A DNA stretch of 39,189 bases from Spirochaetaceae bacterium (GCA_007693945.1 RECP01000041.1:1-39189), one strand, 5' to 3'; numbered from the stretch's first letter, positions 18,459 to 28,219 are shown. The notes: generated by a model not told the origin, from the sequence alone. Numbers and translations: made by a program.

Positions 18459-19748
18459 ATGAAGACTGCAATTGTGACCCTGATACTGCTGCTGCGGCTC
18501 GGTGCGCCGTGGATGCCGGCAGACACCGCGCTGCCGCGCATCGCACCGTGGGCCGATCAATACGCCGCCGGCGCGGCCCCCTCGCTCATGGCACGCACCG
18601 CGCTGCTGATGGACGCCGAAACCGGCTCCGTACTGTATGAGAAGGACGCCGACGCGGTAATCCCGCCGGCCAGTCTGACCAAGGTGGTTGCAATGCACGT
18701 TGTGTTTCAGCTGGCTGCGCGCGGCGAAATCGACCTCGACGAAACGGTCGCGCTGCCACCGGAGAGCTGGGCGGTCAACATGCCGCCGGGTTCCTCGCTG
18801 ATGTTCCTGGGCCCGGGGCAGGAGGTCAGTGTACGTGAGTTGATGCTCGGACTCGCGGTCTCGTCCGGTAATGACGCCGCGATTGCGTTGGCGCGGCATG
18901 TGGCGGGCTCGGTCGAGGCGTTTGCCGCACTCATGACGGTGCAGGCGCGCGCCCTGGGACTGCCTTCGCTGTGGTTTGAGGAGCCGTCCGGGTTGAGCGC
19001 GCGGAACCAGATCACTGCCCGTGAGTTTGCGCAGTTCCTGCGCCATTATGTGGCGCTGTGGCCCGAGGCTATGCGCGAGTACCACTCACTGGATCGATTC
19101 ACCTGGCCGCCCGAGGAGCCGCGGCTGGAACCGGAGGATGCCACCGGAAATCGGGTGCCATTGCCGTCAGCGGCTGCCATTACTCAGCATAATCGCAATT
19201 CGCTGCTGCAGAGCTATCCCGGCGTGGACGGTATCAAGACGGGTTTCATTCGACAGTCGCGCTACAACCTGGCGGCCACCGCGCAGCGTGACGGGCGTCG
19301 TCTGATAGCGGTACTGTTGGGTGTGCCCGGTGAGACGCACGCGGAAGGAGAACGCAACCGGGCCCGGGACGCTACCGCGCTGCTCGACTACGGATTCGAG
19401 CATTTTCGCACCGTTGAGCTCGCGCTTCCGCCGACCGAGAGTGTGCGGGTCTGGAAGGGTACACAGCGTCGGGTTGGTCTTGTGTCCGAGGGCGCCGAGG
19501 ACGGCGTGCGTATGCTGACCGTGGCGGCACGCGACGTTAGTCAGCTGACCGGCGAGCTGACGCAGCGCCACGAGGTTGAGGCGCCGGTGGTCCTGGGGCA
19601 GCAACTCGGCACGATTCGCATCAGTGCCGCTGATACCGTGTTGCTCGAACTGCCGCTGCGCGCATCATCGCAGGTTCCCCGCGGGAATCTGCTGCGCGTG
19701 ATTTGGGACTCGATCATTCGGTTTGTGCGACGATCGCTGATCCGCTGA
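18459..19748 (+). CDS. dacA: D-alanyl-D-alanine carboxypeptidase (peptidase S11)
   Basis: The 429-residue low-molecular-weight penicillin-binding protein trims the terminal D-Ala of peptidoglycan pentapeptides. A short signal peptide (residues 1-20) exports it. The active-site triad motifs are S72-L-T-K75, S135-G-N137 and K259-T-G261. A PBP5-type beta domain follows, and the C-terminal 16 residues (VIWDSIIRFVRRSLIR) form an amphipathic membrane anchor. All catalytic residues are intact. It is divergent from bioY across 100 bases and converges on the DHOD-like gene. Confidence 0.92.
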   Translation: MKTAIVTLILLLRLGAPWMPADTALPRIAPWADQYAAGAAPSLMARTALLMDAETGSVLYEKDADAVIPPASLTKVVAMHVVFQLAARGEIDLDETVALPPESWAVNMPPGSSLMFLGPGQEVSVRELMLGLAVSSGNDAAIALARHVAGSVEAFAALMTVQARALGLPSLWFEEPSGLSARNQITAREFAQFLRHYVALWPEAMREYHSLDRFTWPPEEPRLEPEDATGNRVPLPSAAAITQHNRNSLLQSYPGVDGIKTGFIRQSRYNLAATAQRDGRRLIAVLLGVPGETHAEGERNRARDATALLDYGFEHFRTVELALPPTESVRVWKGTQRRVGLVSEGAEDGVRMLTVAARDVSQLTGELTQRHEVEAPVVLGQQLGTIRISAADTVLLELPLRASSQVPRGNLLRVIWDSIIRFVRRSLIR

Positions 19749-19780
19749 GCGCTGCCGGCTTCCGCTTGCGGTCATGGCGT

Positions 19781-20764
19781 TCAGTCAACGCCGGTCAGCG
19801 CCTTGATGTACTGCAGTCGTTCAAACGCCTCGGGATGCTGCCCGGTCAGCTTCGCCAGGCGGCCTCGGAACTCATGAATTGCGCCGAACCCGTGTCCGTC
19901 CATCCAGCCGGTCAGTTCATCAAGAATCTCGTGCAACCGGTCCAGCCCGTTGCAGTACAGCGTGGAGCAGAGCTGGACTACCTGCGCTCCGGCGAGCAGA
20001 AGCTTGACGGCTTCCCGGCCCGAGTGAACCCCGGTCGAGCCTGCCAGTTCACAGTCCACCTGGCAGCTGAGCACGGAAATCCAGCGGAGAGGCTGATAGA
20101 TCTCGGTGGCCGTGCTGAACTGATAGCCGGGAGCCGGTACCAGTTTGTCGATATCTATGTCCAGCTGGTAGAAACGATTGAACAGTACCAGGGCCTGAGC
20201 CCCAGCCCGGGCCAACGCTCGCGCCAATGAGGGGAGCGAAGTGACATAAGGACCGATCTTGACCGCTATCGGGATACTGACGTTGCGGCGCACGGCGTCA
20301 ACAATACCCACGTAACGTTTTTCAATTGACTCGGAAGAGAGGTCGGGATCGCGCGGCATGATCGCGACATTCAGTTCCAGCGCATCGGCGCCGGCTATCT
20401 GGAGTTGTCGCGCCCATTCGGCCCACCACTCGGACGATACGCAGTTCACGCTGGCAATGATCGGCACCTGGTTCTCGCGTTTGGCTGTCTCAATCAGCGT
20501 CAGATAGTCGCTGGGACCGAGGTGCTTGCCCATTTGCTGAATGTACTCTTCGGCTTCAGGGTGCGAGGAGAGTTCAGTGTGCTCCCGCTGCGTATCCACG
20601 TCTGCGTCAATCTGCTCCTCAAACAGCGACTTCACTACCACCGCGCCGGCACCGGCTTCCACGCACTGCCTGATACCCTTGGCCGTACCCGTCAGTCCGC
20701 AACTCGAGACAATAACGGGATTGGCCAGCGACAATCCCATATATGTGGTGCTGAGATCAGCCAT
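19781..20764 (-). CDS. Dihydroorotate-dehydrogenase-like flavoprotein
   Basis: The 327-residue FMN TIM-barrel protein begins STTYMGLSLANPVIVSSCGLTG, like class 1 dihydroorotate dehydrogenases. PIIASVNC, ADALELNVAI and PIAVKIGPY follow the barrel strands. In place of the SCPN-type catalytic loop it has MPRDPDLS, and STGVHSGREAVKLLLAGAQVVQL is the FMN phosphate site. This is the DHOD-like branch of unknown substrate common in anaerobes, not a standard PyrD. It is divergent from the FAD oxidoreductase. Confidence 0.82.
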   Translation of the reverse strand: MADLSTTYMGLSLANPVIVSSCGLTGTAKGIRQCVEAGAGAVVVKSLFEEQIDADVDTQREHTELSSHPEAEEYIQQMGKHLGPSDYLTLIETAKRENQVPIIASVNCVSSEWWAEWARQLQIAGADALELNVAIMPRDPDLSSESIEKRYVGIVDAVRRNVSIPIAVKIGPYVTSLPSLARALARAGAQALVLFNRFYQLDIDIDKLVPAPGYQFSTATEIYQPLRWISVLSCQVDCELAGSTGVHSGREAVKLLLAGAQVVQLCSTLYCNGLDRLHEILDELTGWMDGHGFGAIHEFRGRLAKLTGQHPEAFERLQYIKALTGVD

Positions 20765-20805
20765 CAGACTTTCCTTTTGTCGTGATTGAGGAACAGCGCC
20801 AATTG

Positions 20806-20830
20806 ATATAGTATAGCCGAGGAACTATAT
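20806..20830. promoter_or_regulatory. Inverted repeat between DHOD-like gene and FAD oxidoreductase
   Basis: ATATAGT (20806-20812) and ACTATAT (20824-20830) form a 7-bp inverted pair with 11 bases between in an AT-rich 89-base divergent gap. TATAGTATAG also offers -10-like sequence on either strand. It could bind a redox regulator serving both genes. Confidence 0.45.
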
Positions 20831-20853
20831 TTCAGCAAGCTGTGAGGCGATAT

Positions 20854-22041
20854 ATGGGAGCTGTGTGGGACATCGTGGTCGTTGGGGCCGGAAGCGCCGG
20901 TGTGGCAGCCGTCGAGGCCGCTCATCAGCAGAATCCTGCGGCGCGCATTCTGCTGCTTGATGCGGACGGCGAGGCCCCCTATCAGCGCACCGAACTCTCC
21001 AAGCATATTGCGTCGGGGTTTAAGCCCGGTCAATTCCAGCTGTACGATGATCAGTGGTTCGGCCGGAACAACGTTACACTTCGCGTCGGAGACGCTGTGG
21101 CCGCTCTTGACACCGGGCAGCACGAGTGCCGTCTGGCAGGTGGCGACGTGCTGCAGTACCGGTCACTGGTGCTGGCGACCGGAGCCGAGCCCGTCTACCC
21201 CCGGATTGTTCGTTCGCACGAGGAAGGCTCGTTCTTTGCATTGCGGACAATGCGCGATGCGCAGCACCTGATCAAAGGCATCGCTTCGGCCCGGACGGTG
21301 TTGATTGACGGAATGGGAGTCCTCGCCCTGGAGGTTGCTGATCAACTGGTGCGGATGAAGAAGAAGCCGTCCCTTGTCGGAGCTACCGCCCAGCTGATGC
21401 CGCGGCAGTTGAGTACTCGCGCGGCCGAAATCATGGAAGAGGTGTTGCTGCGCAACAAGGTCAAGCTGATATTTCAGGATGAGATTCTCTCGTTTGAATC
21501 CAACCGCAAGGGTGGGCTCGATGTAGCGCTGCTCAGGAGCTCGGGCGTCTACGACGCGGTGGTAGTCTGTATCGGTGTTCAGCCCTGTACCGAACTGGCG
21601 GAAGCTGCCGGGCTGCAAGTCGAGCGCGGGATTGTCGTCGACGAGCAACTGCGCAGTTCGGACCCCTCGATCTATGCCGCCGGAGACGTCGCGCAGCATC
21701 CGGACGGAAGTATCAGCCATGTGTGGCAGGCGGCCGAGTACCAGGGACGGATTGCCGGCAGCAATGCCGCCGGCGCGCAGCAGGTGTACGATCGGCGCCC
21801 GTTCCGCCTTACGACGAACGTCTTCGACACGCACGTGCTTTCCATGAACCTGCCCCGCGATCCGCGAGGCTACCGTGTCGAAGAGGTGGAAGCAGATACG
21901 GTCTATCAGGGCTTCTATTTTTCCGAGGACCGGCTGCACGGGGTCATCGTGCTCAACGACGAGTCTCGCAGCACGCTCTACTCAGAAGCGGTCATCGATC
22001 AGTGGAACGTAGACCAGGTGGCCGAGCAACTCATGCTTTGA
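20854..22041 (+). CDS. NAD(P)H-dependent FAD oxidoreductase (rubredoxin-reductase-like)
   Basis: The 395-residue protein has an N-terminal FAD site IVVVGAGSAGVAAVEAA, the YQRTELSKHIASG segment of the NADH:rubredoxin/nitrite reductase class, a second Rossmann segment near residue 150 (TVLIDGMGVLALEVADQL, with the Gly pattern degraded compared with GGGxxG) and the C-terminal FAD motif PSIYAAGDVAQHPDG. There is no Cys pair for a disulfide reductase. I use ATG 20854 behind GAGGCG. The next gene is superoxide dismutase, so it may supply electrons to an oxygen-stress pathway (rubredoxin, rubrerythrin or oxidase). Electron acceptor is inferred. Confidence 0.82.
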   Translation: MGAVWDIVVVGAGSAGVAAVEAAHQQNPAARILLLDADGEAPYQRTELSKHIASGFKPGQFQLYDDQWFGRNNVTLRVGDAVAALDTGQHECRLAGGDVLQYRSLVLATGAEPVYPRIVRSHEEGSFFALRTMRDAQHLIKGIASARTVLIDGMGVLALEVADQLVRMKKKPSLVGATAQLMPRQLSTRAAEIMEEVLLRNKVKLIFQDEILSFESNRKGGLDVALLRSSGVYDAVVVCIGVQPCTELAEAAGLQVERGIVVDEQLRSSDPSIYAAGDVAQHPDGSISHVWQAAEYQGRIAGSNAAGAQQVYDRRPFRLTTNVFDTHVLSMNLPRDPRGYRVEEVEADTVYQGFYFSEDRLHGVIVLNDESRSTLYSEAVIDQWNVDQVAEQLML

Positions 22042-22110
22042 GCCTTTTGGTTGATTTCTGCGGACAGGATTATTATCTTCCAGGTACCCAAAACGTTACA
22101 GGAGGAAGGA

Positions 22111-22719
22111 ATGGCTTTTACAACACCTGATTTGCCCTACGCATACAATGCATTGGAGCCCCATATTGATGAACAGACGATGCGGATACACCATGACAAG
22201 CACCACGTAGCCTACACAACCAAGCTCAACGCCGCAGTGGAAGGCAGCGAGTACGAGTCGTGGGCTGCCGAAAAACTGGTTGCCGAGCTCGCCAGTCTCC
22301 CGCAGAACATACAGGCGGCGGTGCGCAACAATGGCGGCGGCCACGTGAATCACAACCTGTTCTGGCAGCTCCTGAAAAAGAACGAGGGAGGCAAGCCGGC
22401 CGGTGAGCTCTCTTCGGCTATTGACGGGGCGTTCGGAAGTTTTGACGAGTTCAAAAAGAAGTTCAGTGACGCCGCGGCCACTCGTTTCGGCAGCGGTTGG
22501 GCGTGGCTGGTAGTCAACTCAGCCGGCGACCTGGAGGTCACTTCAACTCCCAATCAGGACAACCCCTTGACCGACGGAAAGACGCCCATTTTGGGCCTGG
22601 ATGTCTGGGAGCATGCCTATTACCTCAAGTATCAGAACCGGCGACCGGAATACATCGAGGCGTTCTTCAACGTGATCAACTGGGACGCGGTTGCCGAGCT
22701 CTACCGCAAGGCCAGGTAA
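22111..22719 (+). CDS. sodA: Superoxide dismutase, Fe/Mn family
   Basis: The 202-residue cytoplasmic enzyme turns superoxide into oxygen and peroxide. Metal ligands are H27 (MRIHHDKHH), H81 (NHNLFW), D164 and H168 ([10 protein letters not shown]). [11 protein letters not shown] and STPNQDNPL favour the Mn-type. AGGAGGAAGGA precedes the ATG at 22111. It lies 69 bases after the FAD oxidoreductase, probably on the same transcript, and is closed by a strong terminator. Confidence 0.95.
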   Translation: MAFTTPDLPYAYNALEPHIDEQTMRIHHDKHHVAYTTKLNAAVEGSEYESWAAEKLVAELASLPQNIQAAVRNNGGGHVNHNLFWQLLKKNEGGKPAGELSSAIDGAFGSFDEFKKKFSDAAATRFGSGWAWLVVNSAGDLEVTSTPNQDNPLTDGKTPILGLDVWEHAYYLKYQNRRPEYIEAFFNVINWDAVAELYRKAR

Positions 22720-22758
22720 GGCAGCGTTTCCTCGCAGTTGCTCGCGTATTCAGTTTTG

Positions 22759-22791
22759 CCGCCGCAGCTTGATTGATGCTGCGGCGGTTTT
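22759..22791 (+). terminator. Rho-independent terminator after sodA
   Basis: A perfect 10-bp GC stem CCGCCGCAGC/GCTGCGGCGG with a nine-base loop is followed by TTTT (22788-22791). It separates sodA from sufS. Confidence 0.85.
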
Positions 22792-22877
22792 GGTATGCAG
22801 ATCCTGCTGTCATCCACGAGCAGGTTGAGCGTTGTCTACGCCCCGCATATCGGTGTACAGTGGGCGTGGGAGTAACG

Positions 22878-24149
22878 ATGAGTACGACACACACTACCGT
22901 TGCGGCCGGCGCAGACCGGTATTCTCTGGACGTGGCTCGCATACGCGGAGACTTCCCGATCCTCAAGCAAACGATGAACGGCAAGCCGTTTGTCTATCTC
23001 GATAACGGTGCCACTGCGCTCAAGCCGGAGGTGGTAATCGATGCCGAAGCAGGCTATTACCGCGAGTTGGGAGCCAATATTCACCGTGGCGTCTACCAGT
23101 TCAGTGAAACCGCTTCGGCGCTCTATGACGGCACTCGGACCAAGGTTGCCGGTTTTATCGGCGCGCCGGACCCGCGACAGGTAATATTCACCAAGAGCGC
23201 CACCGAATCGGTCAATCTGATTGCCTATGGCTGGGCTCTCAAGAACATCGTGCAGGGTGACGAAATCTGTGTTACCGAGATCGAGCACCACGCCAATTTT
23301 GTTCCCTGGCAAGCGTTGGCCGAACGCACCGGCGCCACTCTGCGCTGCATCCCTCTCAATCCGGCTGACGGGACGCTTGATTTGACCGGTCTGGATGGTC
23401 TCGTCAACGAGCGTACGCGTTTGGTCGCCATCACGGCAATGTCCAACGTAACCGGCTACATGCCGCCCGTCGCGCCGGTTATCGCACGGGCCAAGGCGGT
23501 CGGGGCACTGACGGTCGTGGATGGCGCGCAGTGGGTCTCGCACTCATCGGTGGACGTCAAAACGCTTGATGCCGATTTTCTTGTGTTCTCGGCTCACAAG
23601 ATGTGCGGTCCAACCGGTGTAGGGGTTCTGTACGGCAGAGAACAACTGCTTGAAGAGATGGATCCGTTTCTCTACGGCGGTGACATGGTGCTGCGCGTAC
23701 GGACGGACCGCACGGTGTTCAAGGAGATTCCGGACAAGTTCGAGGCCGGCACGCCCAATATCGCCGGCGTTATCGGGTTCGGGAGCGCGATTGATTACCT
23801 GCTCGATATCGGTATGGATGCCATTCACGCGCACGAGCAGCATCTGCTTTCCTACGCGGTGGAGCAGATGGCCGCCATCGACGGGGTGGTCTGTTACGGG
23901 CCGACCGATTTGTCCACTCGCGGCGGAATCCTGTCGTTCAACGTCGCTGACGCGCATCCGCATGATACCGGAACTATTCTGGACCAGGACGGTATCGCCG
24001 TTCGTACCGGACTGCACTGCGCACACCCGTTCATGCACGCACTTGGAGTACCCGGAACCACACGAGCCTCGTTCTACCTCTACAACACTCGCGAGGAGGT
24101 TGACCGGCTGGTGCAATCGGTGCGGCGGGTTCGGGAGATCTTTGCATGA
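22878..24149 (+). CDS. sufS: Cysteine desulfurase SufS
   Basis: The 423-residue PLP enzyme takes sulfur from cysteine for Fe-S assembly. YLDNGATALKPEVV near the N-terminus, TEIEHHANFVPWQ, VDGAQWVSHSSVDV and FSAHKMCGPTGVGVLYG (Schiff-base Lys) are present. The catalytic Cys is about residue 381 in RTGLHCAHPFMHALG. I start at ATG 22878, with GGGAG upstream. The stop overlaps the sufU start by four bases. Confidence 0.93.
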   Translation: MSTTHTTVAAGADRYSLDVARIRGDFPILKQTMNGKPFVYLDNGATALKPEVVIDAEAGYYRELGANIHRGVYQFSETASALYDGTRTKVAGFIGAPDPRQVIFTKSATESVNLIAYGWALKNIVQGDEICVTEIEHHANFVPWQALAERTGATLRCIPLNPADGTLDLTGLDGLVNERTRLVAITAMSNVTGYMPPVAPVIARAKAVGALTVVDGAQWVSHSSVDVKTLDADFLVFSAHKMCGPTGVGVLYGREQLLEEMDPFLYGGDMVLRVRTDRTVFKEIPDKFEAGTPNIAGVIGFGSAIDYLLDIGMDAIHAHEQHLLSYAVEQMAAIDGVVCYGPTDLSTRGGILSFNVADAHPHDTGTILDQDGIAVRTGLHCAHPFMHALGVPGTTRASFYLYNTREEVDRLVQSVRRVREIFA

Positions 24150-24583
24150 GTCTGGAAGATGACATCTACAAAGAGATCATCCTGGACAACTACCGCGCCA
24201 GGAAGAACCGTGTGCGGCTTACGGATGCCGACCTGCAGTCTGAAGGGGCCAATCCGTCGTGCGGTGACGACGTGGAGTTATTCGTCAAACTGAACGGGGA
24301 GACTATCGAGACCGTAACCTACGAGGGAATCGGCTGCTCGATCTGCTGTGCATCGGCCAACCTGCTGTGTGAATCGCTGCGCGGCCGCTCGCTGGCCGAG
24401 GCGCACGAGATCATTCAGCGGTATCGCGGCATGCTGCTTGAAGACGAGGAGCCCGATTTCCCGGACGAAATATCCGACCTCGAGGCAATGCAGGGTGTCA
24501 AACACTATCCAGTGCGAATTAAATGCGCCCTGCTGGCCTGGAATACGGTGCGGGATATGCTCGAGCAGGTATCGAGCGCCTGA
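24146..24583 (+). CDS. sufU: Fe-S assembly protein SufU
   Basis: The 145-residue zinc-dependent sulfurtransferase or scaffold works with SufS. The ligand set C39, D41, C64 and C127 (in NPSCGDD, GIGCSICC and RIKCALL) matches SufU of Gram-positive bacteria, with an extra Cys pair at 67-68. The gene overlaps sufS (ATGA), which implies coupled translation. No sufBCD genes are in the window. Confidence 0.93.
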   Translation: MSLEDDIYKEIILDNYRARKNRVRLTDADLQSEGANPSCGDDVELFVKLNGETIETVTYEGIGCSICCASANLLCESLRGRSLAEAHEIIQRYRGMLLEDEEPDFPDEISDLEAMQGVKHYPVRIKCALLAWNTVRDMLEQVSSA

Positions 24584-24649
24584 GCCAATCGGGCCGCACG
24601 CTCGGCGCGTTGCCCGCGAATCGGCCGCTTAAGGGTGACTGGGGGGCGT

Positions 24650-25744
24650 ATGACGACACGGGTGGACAAGAATCGTCTTCTGACACTCGCCGAGGACTTG
24701 AGCCGTATCGTCTCTTACGGCGAGAAGAGCCGTGGCCGCTTCTCGCACGTACACTTCATCGTCAACTCGGTCGCCGGGGGCGTAGCCCGTGCTCGGCGCT
24801 TCCTGGATGCCACCGAAGTGGTTCGCCGCTGGACGCAGCGGCTGCGGCCGGCAGATCAAGGCATCGTGATCACACACTCGGTGCATCTCACCGAGCGCCC
24901 GGGTCACGCCTCGCAGATTGCGGGGCGCATTCTGGATACTCCGCACACCGAAGGCCGACTGATCGTCAGCATAGGCGGCGACGGGACCCACCGAGAGGTC
25001 TTTACTGCGGTTGCCGAGCGAATAGACGACAGTGTCGGTCCCGACGTCGGCAACGCGTGCATGTTCCGTATGCCGATGGGTACCGGCAATGACGGTGCCG
25101 ATGCTCCCAGCGTGGAGAGCGCCTGCAGTACGCTGTACAGCGGTGTCCCGGCCACGTGCGCCGGAATGGTGCGCGTCATCCCGAGCGGAATGCCGCCGAT
25201 GTTCGCGTTCAACGTTACTTCGATCGGAATTGATGCGTACGTTACCGACACGTCGAACCGGCTCAAGAACGCGTTTCCCGGCGACATGTACAAGATAGTA
25301 GCCGATGTTGCCACCCTGTTCTACGAACCGTTATTTGGTGTCGGAGAAATCGGTCTGACACTGACCGATGACCAGGGGAAGGAACAGCGGCATCGTGACC
25401 GTTACATTCTGGTTGCAATCGGTCCAACCGGACGACGCGTGTACGGGAACGGGAAACGGATTCTGCCGAGCGATGACAACCTGTGTGCCATCCGTACGGT
25501 GAATGTTCTCAGGAAGATCGCCATGAAAAAGCATGTCTACGGCGGTACCCACGTCGGATTTCCGACAACGCTTTCGGCGCGAGTCAGAAAGGTGGTTGTC
25601 GACTACGCGCGCCGCGTACCGCTGCAGCTTGACGGAGAAGGAGTCTGGCTCTCGCCGGAGAACTTCCCGCTGACATTCGAGCGCATCGATTGCGCAATCA
25701 ACGTGCTGACCCAAACGGAACATGCCACCCCGCAGCTCAGCTGA
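24650..25744 (+). CDS. Diacylglycerol/lipid-kinase-like protein
   Basis: The 364-residue protein has the DAG-kinase catalytic fold. VHFIVNSVAGGVARARRFL resembles the first strand and loop, LIVSIGGDGTHREVFTAVAER holds the ATP-binding GGDGT, and FRMPMGTGNDGADAPS is the second conserved segment. The C-terminal domain is beta-rich (DYARRVPLQLDGEGVW matches the substrate-lobe QIDGE-type motif). I use ATG 24650 behind GGGGGG; an in-frame GTG lies at 24635. The lipid or other substrate is unknown. It converges with the MBL gene, overlapping by eight bases. Confidence 0.8.
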   Translation: MTTRVDKNRLLTLAEDLSRIVSYGEKSRGRFSHVHFIVNSVAGGVARARRFLDATEVVRRWTQRLRPADQGIVITHSVHLTERPGHASQIAGRILDTPHTEGRLIVSIGGDGTHREVFTAVAERIDDSVGPDVGNACMFRMPMGTGNDGADAPSVESACSTLYSGVPATCAGMVRVIPSGMPPMFAFNVTSIGIDAYVTDTSNRLKNAFPGDMYKIVADVATLFYEPLFGVGEIGLTLTDDQGKEQRHRDRYILVAIGPTGRRVYGNGKRILPSDDNLCAIRTVNVLRKIAMKKHVYGGTHVGFPTTLSARVRKVVVDYARRVPLQLDGEGVWLSPENFPLTFERIDCAINVLTQTEHATPQLS

Positions 25745-26579
25745 AGTCGTAGAAGCAGTGCTGGCGAGCGAAACGCATACCCGCCTGCTCGGCACGCTCG
25801 CGATGGGACATCCATGTGTCGGGATAGTGCATCAAGACCATCTTCTCTCGCGTTGCCTGCGGCAGCGCAACAAGATCCTCGAAGCTGGCATGGACTCCGC
25901 CGGTCCTGAACTGGACGTCGTGGAAGATCGTCTCTATGTCGTAGAGTTCCTGAAAGATGTGCAGCAGATCGGGGTCGAACTGTGTGTCACCGGTGAACAG
26001 GATACGCTGGTTAACGATCATCCCGACGCTGTAGAAGCTGTCGCTCCAACCTGCGGCGTGTTCGGGAAAGTGACGCGTACGAAATAGCAGCAGTTCGATA
26101 TTGCCAAACCTCACCAATGCCGCGTTGCGTGGCAGGCCGCGGATGCGCCGGGGACGCCTGATGTTCCAGAAGTCCTCGAAGCGGAGTCCCTCGCTGGTTT
26201 CGTTCAGCTCACAACCACCGCGCAGCGAGCGTCCCCACAGCAGACGCTGGTATTCGGCCGCAATGGCAATCGTCGGCTTTCCCGGACCACCGCCGTAGCG
26301 GTTCATCAGCATAACCTCTTCGAGGCCGCCAATGTGGTCGGCGTGCGAGTGCGTAATCAGCCAGTTGCGCACGGTCGTGACGCCCAGGCCGAGCTCGCTC
26401 AGCGCAAGCGGCGCGCGCGTGCCGCAATCCACCATAACGTGATCATCCCCCTCAATAATCAGCAGGTTGTTCTGGTAGTGCGATCGCGCGAAAGCACTGC
26501 CGCATCCGATAAAGAACAGGCTCAGTTGGCCCTGATTGTGCAGGGCCAACGGTCTGGTCCATTTGGCGCGAAGCTTCAT
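25737..26579 (-). CDS. MBL-fold metallo-hydrolase
   Basis: The 280-residue protein has the metallo-beta-lactamase fold: SLFFIGCGSAF, then DCGT, the two-metal motif H77-S-H79-A-D81-H82, later FRTRHFPEH, LFTGDTQFD and a terminal LMHYP. The order resembles RNase Z-like or phosphodiesterase members of the ElaC/cAMP-PDE group, with no clear RNase Z exosite arm. Substrate is not assigned. Confidence 0.82.
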   Translation of the reverse strand: MKLRAKWTRPLALHNQGQLSLFFIGCGSAFARSHYQNNLLIIEGDDHVMVDCGTRAPLALSELGLGVTTVRNWLITHSHADHIGGLEEVMLMNRYGGGPGKPTIAIAAEYQRLLWGRSLRGGCELNETSEGLRFEDFWNIRRPRRIRGLPRNAALVRFGNIELLLFRTRHFPEHAAGWSDSFYSVGMIVNQRILFTGDTQFDPDLLHIFQELYDIETIFHDVQFRTGGVHASFEDLVALPQATREKMVLMHYPDTWMSHRERAEQAGMRFARQHCFYDFS

Positions 26580-26713
26580 AGCTGCATTCCCCTTGGTGGC
26601 ATCCTGATCTCAAATCTACCCCGTTGCCGGCAAAAAATCAGTGTCTCGCAACGACTGTTGACCGGGCGTGGCTGTCGCGCTACCATCAGCAGCGGAGACC
26701 ACTTCACGCAATC

Positions 26714-28144
26714 ATGGCAAGACCACGTACGCCGCGCAAGCGGACGCTCTACGAACGGCAGACCGTAGTCGACATAGAACACACCGGTCACGGAATCGTC
26801 AAGCCCGAGGGCAAGGTTATCTTTGTGGAGGACGCGTTGCCGGGCGAGGTGGTTGACGTGGTAGTGACCCGCAGCAGGCGAAATCACGCCTTCGGCATGG
26901 TCGAGCGCCATCACCTGCGCTCGCCGCAGCGCGTTGAGCCCTTCTGCTCGCATTTCGGCGTCTGCGGGGGCTGCCGCTGGCAGTACCTGAGCTATGCGCG
27001 GCAGCTCGAGTACAAGCACAGCTTTGTCCGGAGCATCATGCTGCGTATCGGGGGTCTCGACGATCTGGAAGTGCTGCCGATCCTCGGATGCCGGCAGGAC
27101 CGCTTCTATCGCAACAAGCTTGACTTCTCGTTCACCGACGCGCGCTGGCTGTCGCGCGAGGAGATTGCCGGCGGCGGTGATAACCTGGAACGCCGCGGTG
27201 CAGGATTCCACGTGCGGGGCCGCTTCGACCGGATTCTGGACATCGACACCTGCCATCTGCAGCCGGAGCCGTCAAACGCCATCCGACGCGCGGTACGCGA
27301 CTTCACCATAGCTGCCGATCACAGCTACTACAACTCACGCAGCCATTGCGGCTGGCTTCGCTCGCTGGTGGTGCGCACGAGCTCCGAAGGTCAGGTAATG
27401 GTTACCGTGGTCTTTGGAAGTGCCGCGAACGAGGCGCAGCGAGAGCGACTGTTCGACATGATCGAGTCGACCTTCCCCTCGGTTGTCTCGATCAACTACA
27501 TCGTCAACACGACTCTGAACGACTCGCTGGCCGCGCATCGGGTTCACCGGGCGCGCGGTACCGATTTCGTGGTCGAACGGTGTGGCGATCTGCGCCTGCG
27601 CATCCATCCGCGATCGTTCTATCAGACAAATCCGCTTCAGGCCGAGCGGCTGTACGGGCTGGTTGAAGAGTGGGCCGCTCTGAACGGCACACAGACGGTC
27701 TGGGACCTTTACTGTGGTATCGGCAGTATCGCGCTGTTTCTCGCCCGGCGTGCTGGACTGGTATGGGGAGTCGAAACGGTGGCCGAAGCCATCGACAACG
27801 CGCGAGAAAACGCGCTTGGAAACGGTATCGGGAACGTGGTTTTTTGCGTCGCGGATGTAAAGGACGCGCTCTGCACGCCGCCGCCCGAGGCTCTGCCCTC
27901 CGGCGCTGACGCGCCGGACCTGCTGGTGCTCGACCCGCCGCGCGCCGGACTGCATCCCGCGGTAGTGAAGTCGATCCTGCAACTGGCCGCGCCGCGCATC
28001 ATCTACGTCAGCTGCAACCCGACAACCCAGGCGCGCGATGTTCAGATGATGAGCGGGGACTACCGGGCGGTGCGCTGCCGCCCGGTCGACATGTTTCCCC
28101 ACACCCATCACATTGAAAGCGTTATCGAGCTGCAACTGCGCTGA
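26714..28144 (+). CDS. rlmD: 23S rRNA m5U methyltransferase, RlmD/RumA type
   Basis: The 476-residue SAM-dependent RNA methyltransferase has an N-terminal TRAM domain (residues 10-65), a 4Fe-4S cluster set C78-x5-C84-x2-C87 plus a later Cys in DIDTCHLQP, and a class I fold with WDLYCGIGSIALFLAR. LDPPRAGLHP and YVSCNPTTQARD contain the catalytic Cys; the terminal E in HIESVIEL is the base. This matches TrmA-family uracil-5 methyltransferases. I start at ATG 26714, although no close ribosome site is present. Target uridine is inferred from family. Confidence 0.88.
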   Translation: MARPRTPRKRTLYERQTVVDIEHTGHGIVKPEGKVIFVEDALPGEVVDVVVTRSRRNHAFGMVERHHLRSPQRVEPFCSHFGVCGGCRWQYLSYARQLEYKHSFVRSIMLRIGGLDDLEVLPILGCRQDRFYRNKLDFSFTDARWLSREEIAGGGDNLERRGAGFHVRGRFDRILDIDTCHLQPEPSNAIRRAVRDFTIAADHSYYNSRSHCGWLRSLVVRTSSEGQVMVTVVFGSAANEAQRERLFDMIESTFPSVVSINYIVNTTLNDSLAAHRVHRARGTDFVVERCGDLRLRIHPRSFYQTNPLQAERLYGLVEEWAALNGTQTVWDLYCGIGSIALFLARRAGLVWGVETVAEAIDNARENALGNGIGNVVFCVADVKDALCTPPPEALPSGADAPDLLVLDPPRAGLHPAVVKSILQLAAPRIIYVSCNPTTQARDVQMMSGDYRAVRCRPVDMFPHTHHIESVIELQLR

Positions 28145-28190
28145 GGGGAGTATCCGAGCCGCAGTGATGACGCGCGCGACATAGCTGGGG

Positions 28191-28219
28191 TTGACGCACA
28201 CGCCGTTTTTGGCTATAAT
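28191..28219 (+). promoter_or_regulatory. Strong promoter of the troABCD-mntR operon
   Basis: TTGACG (28191-28196) and a perfect TATAAT (28214-28219) are separated by 17 bases. The transcription start would fall near 28226, inside the palindrome that follows directly. Confidence 0.8.
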
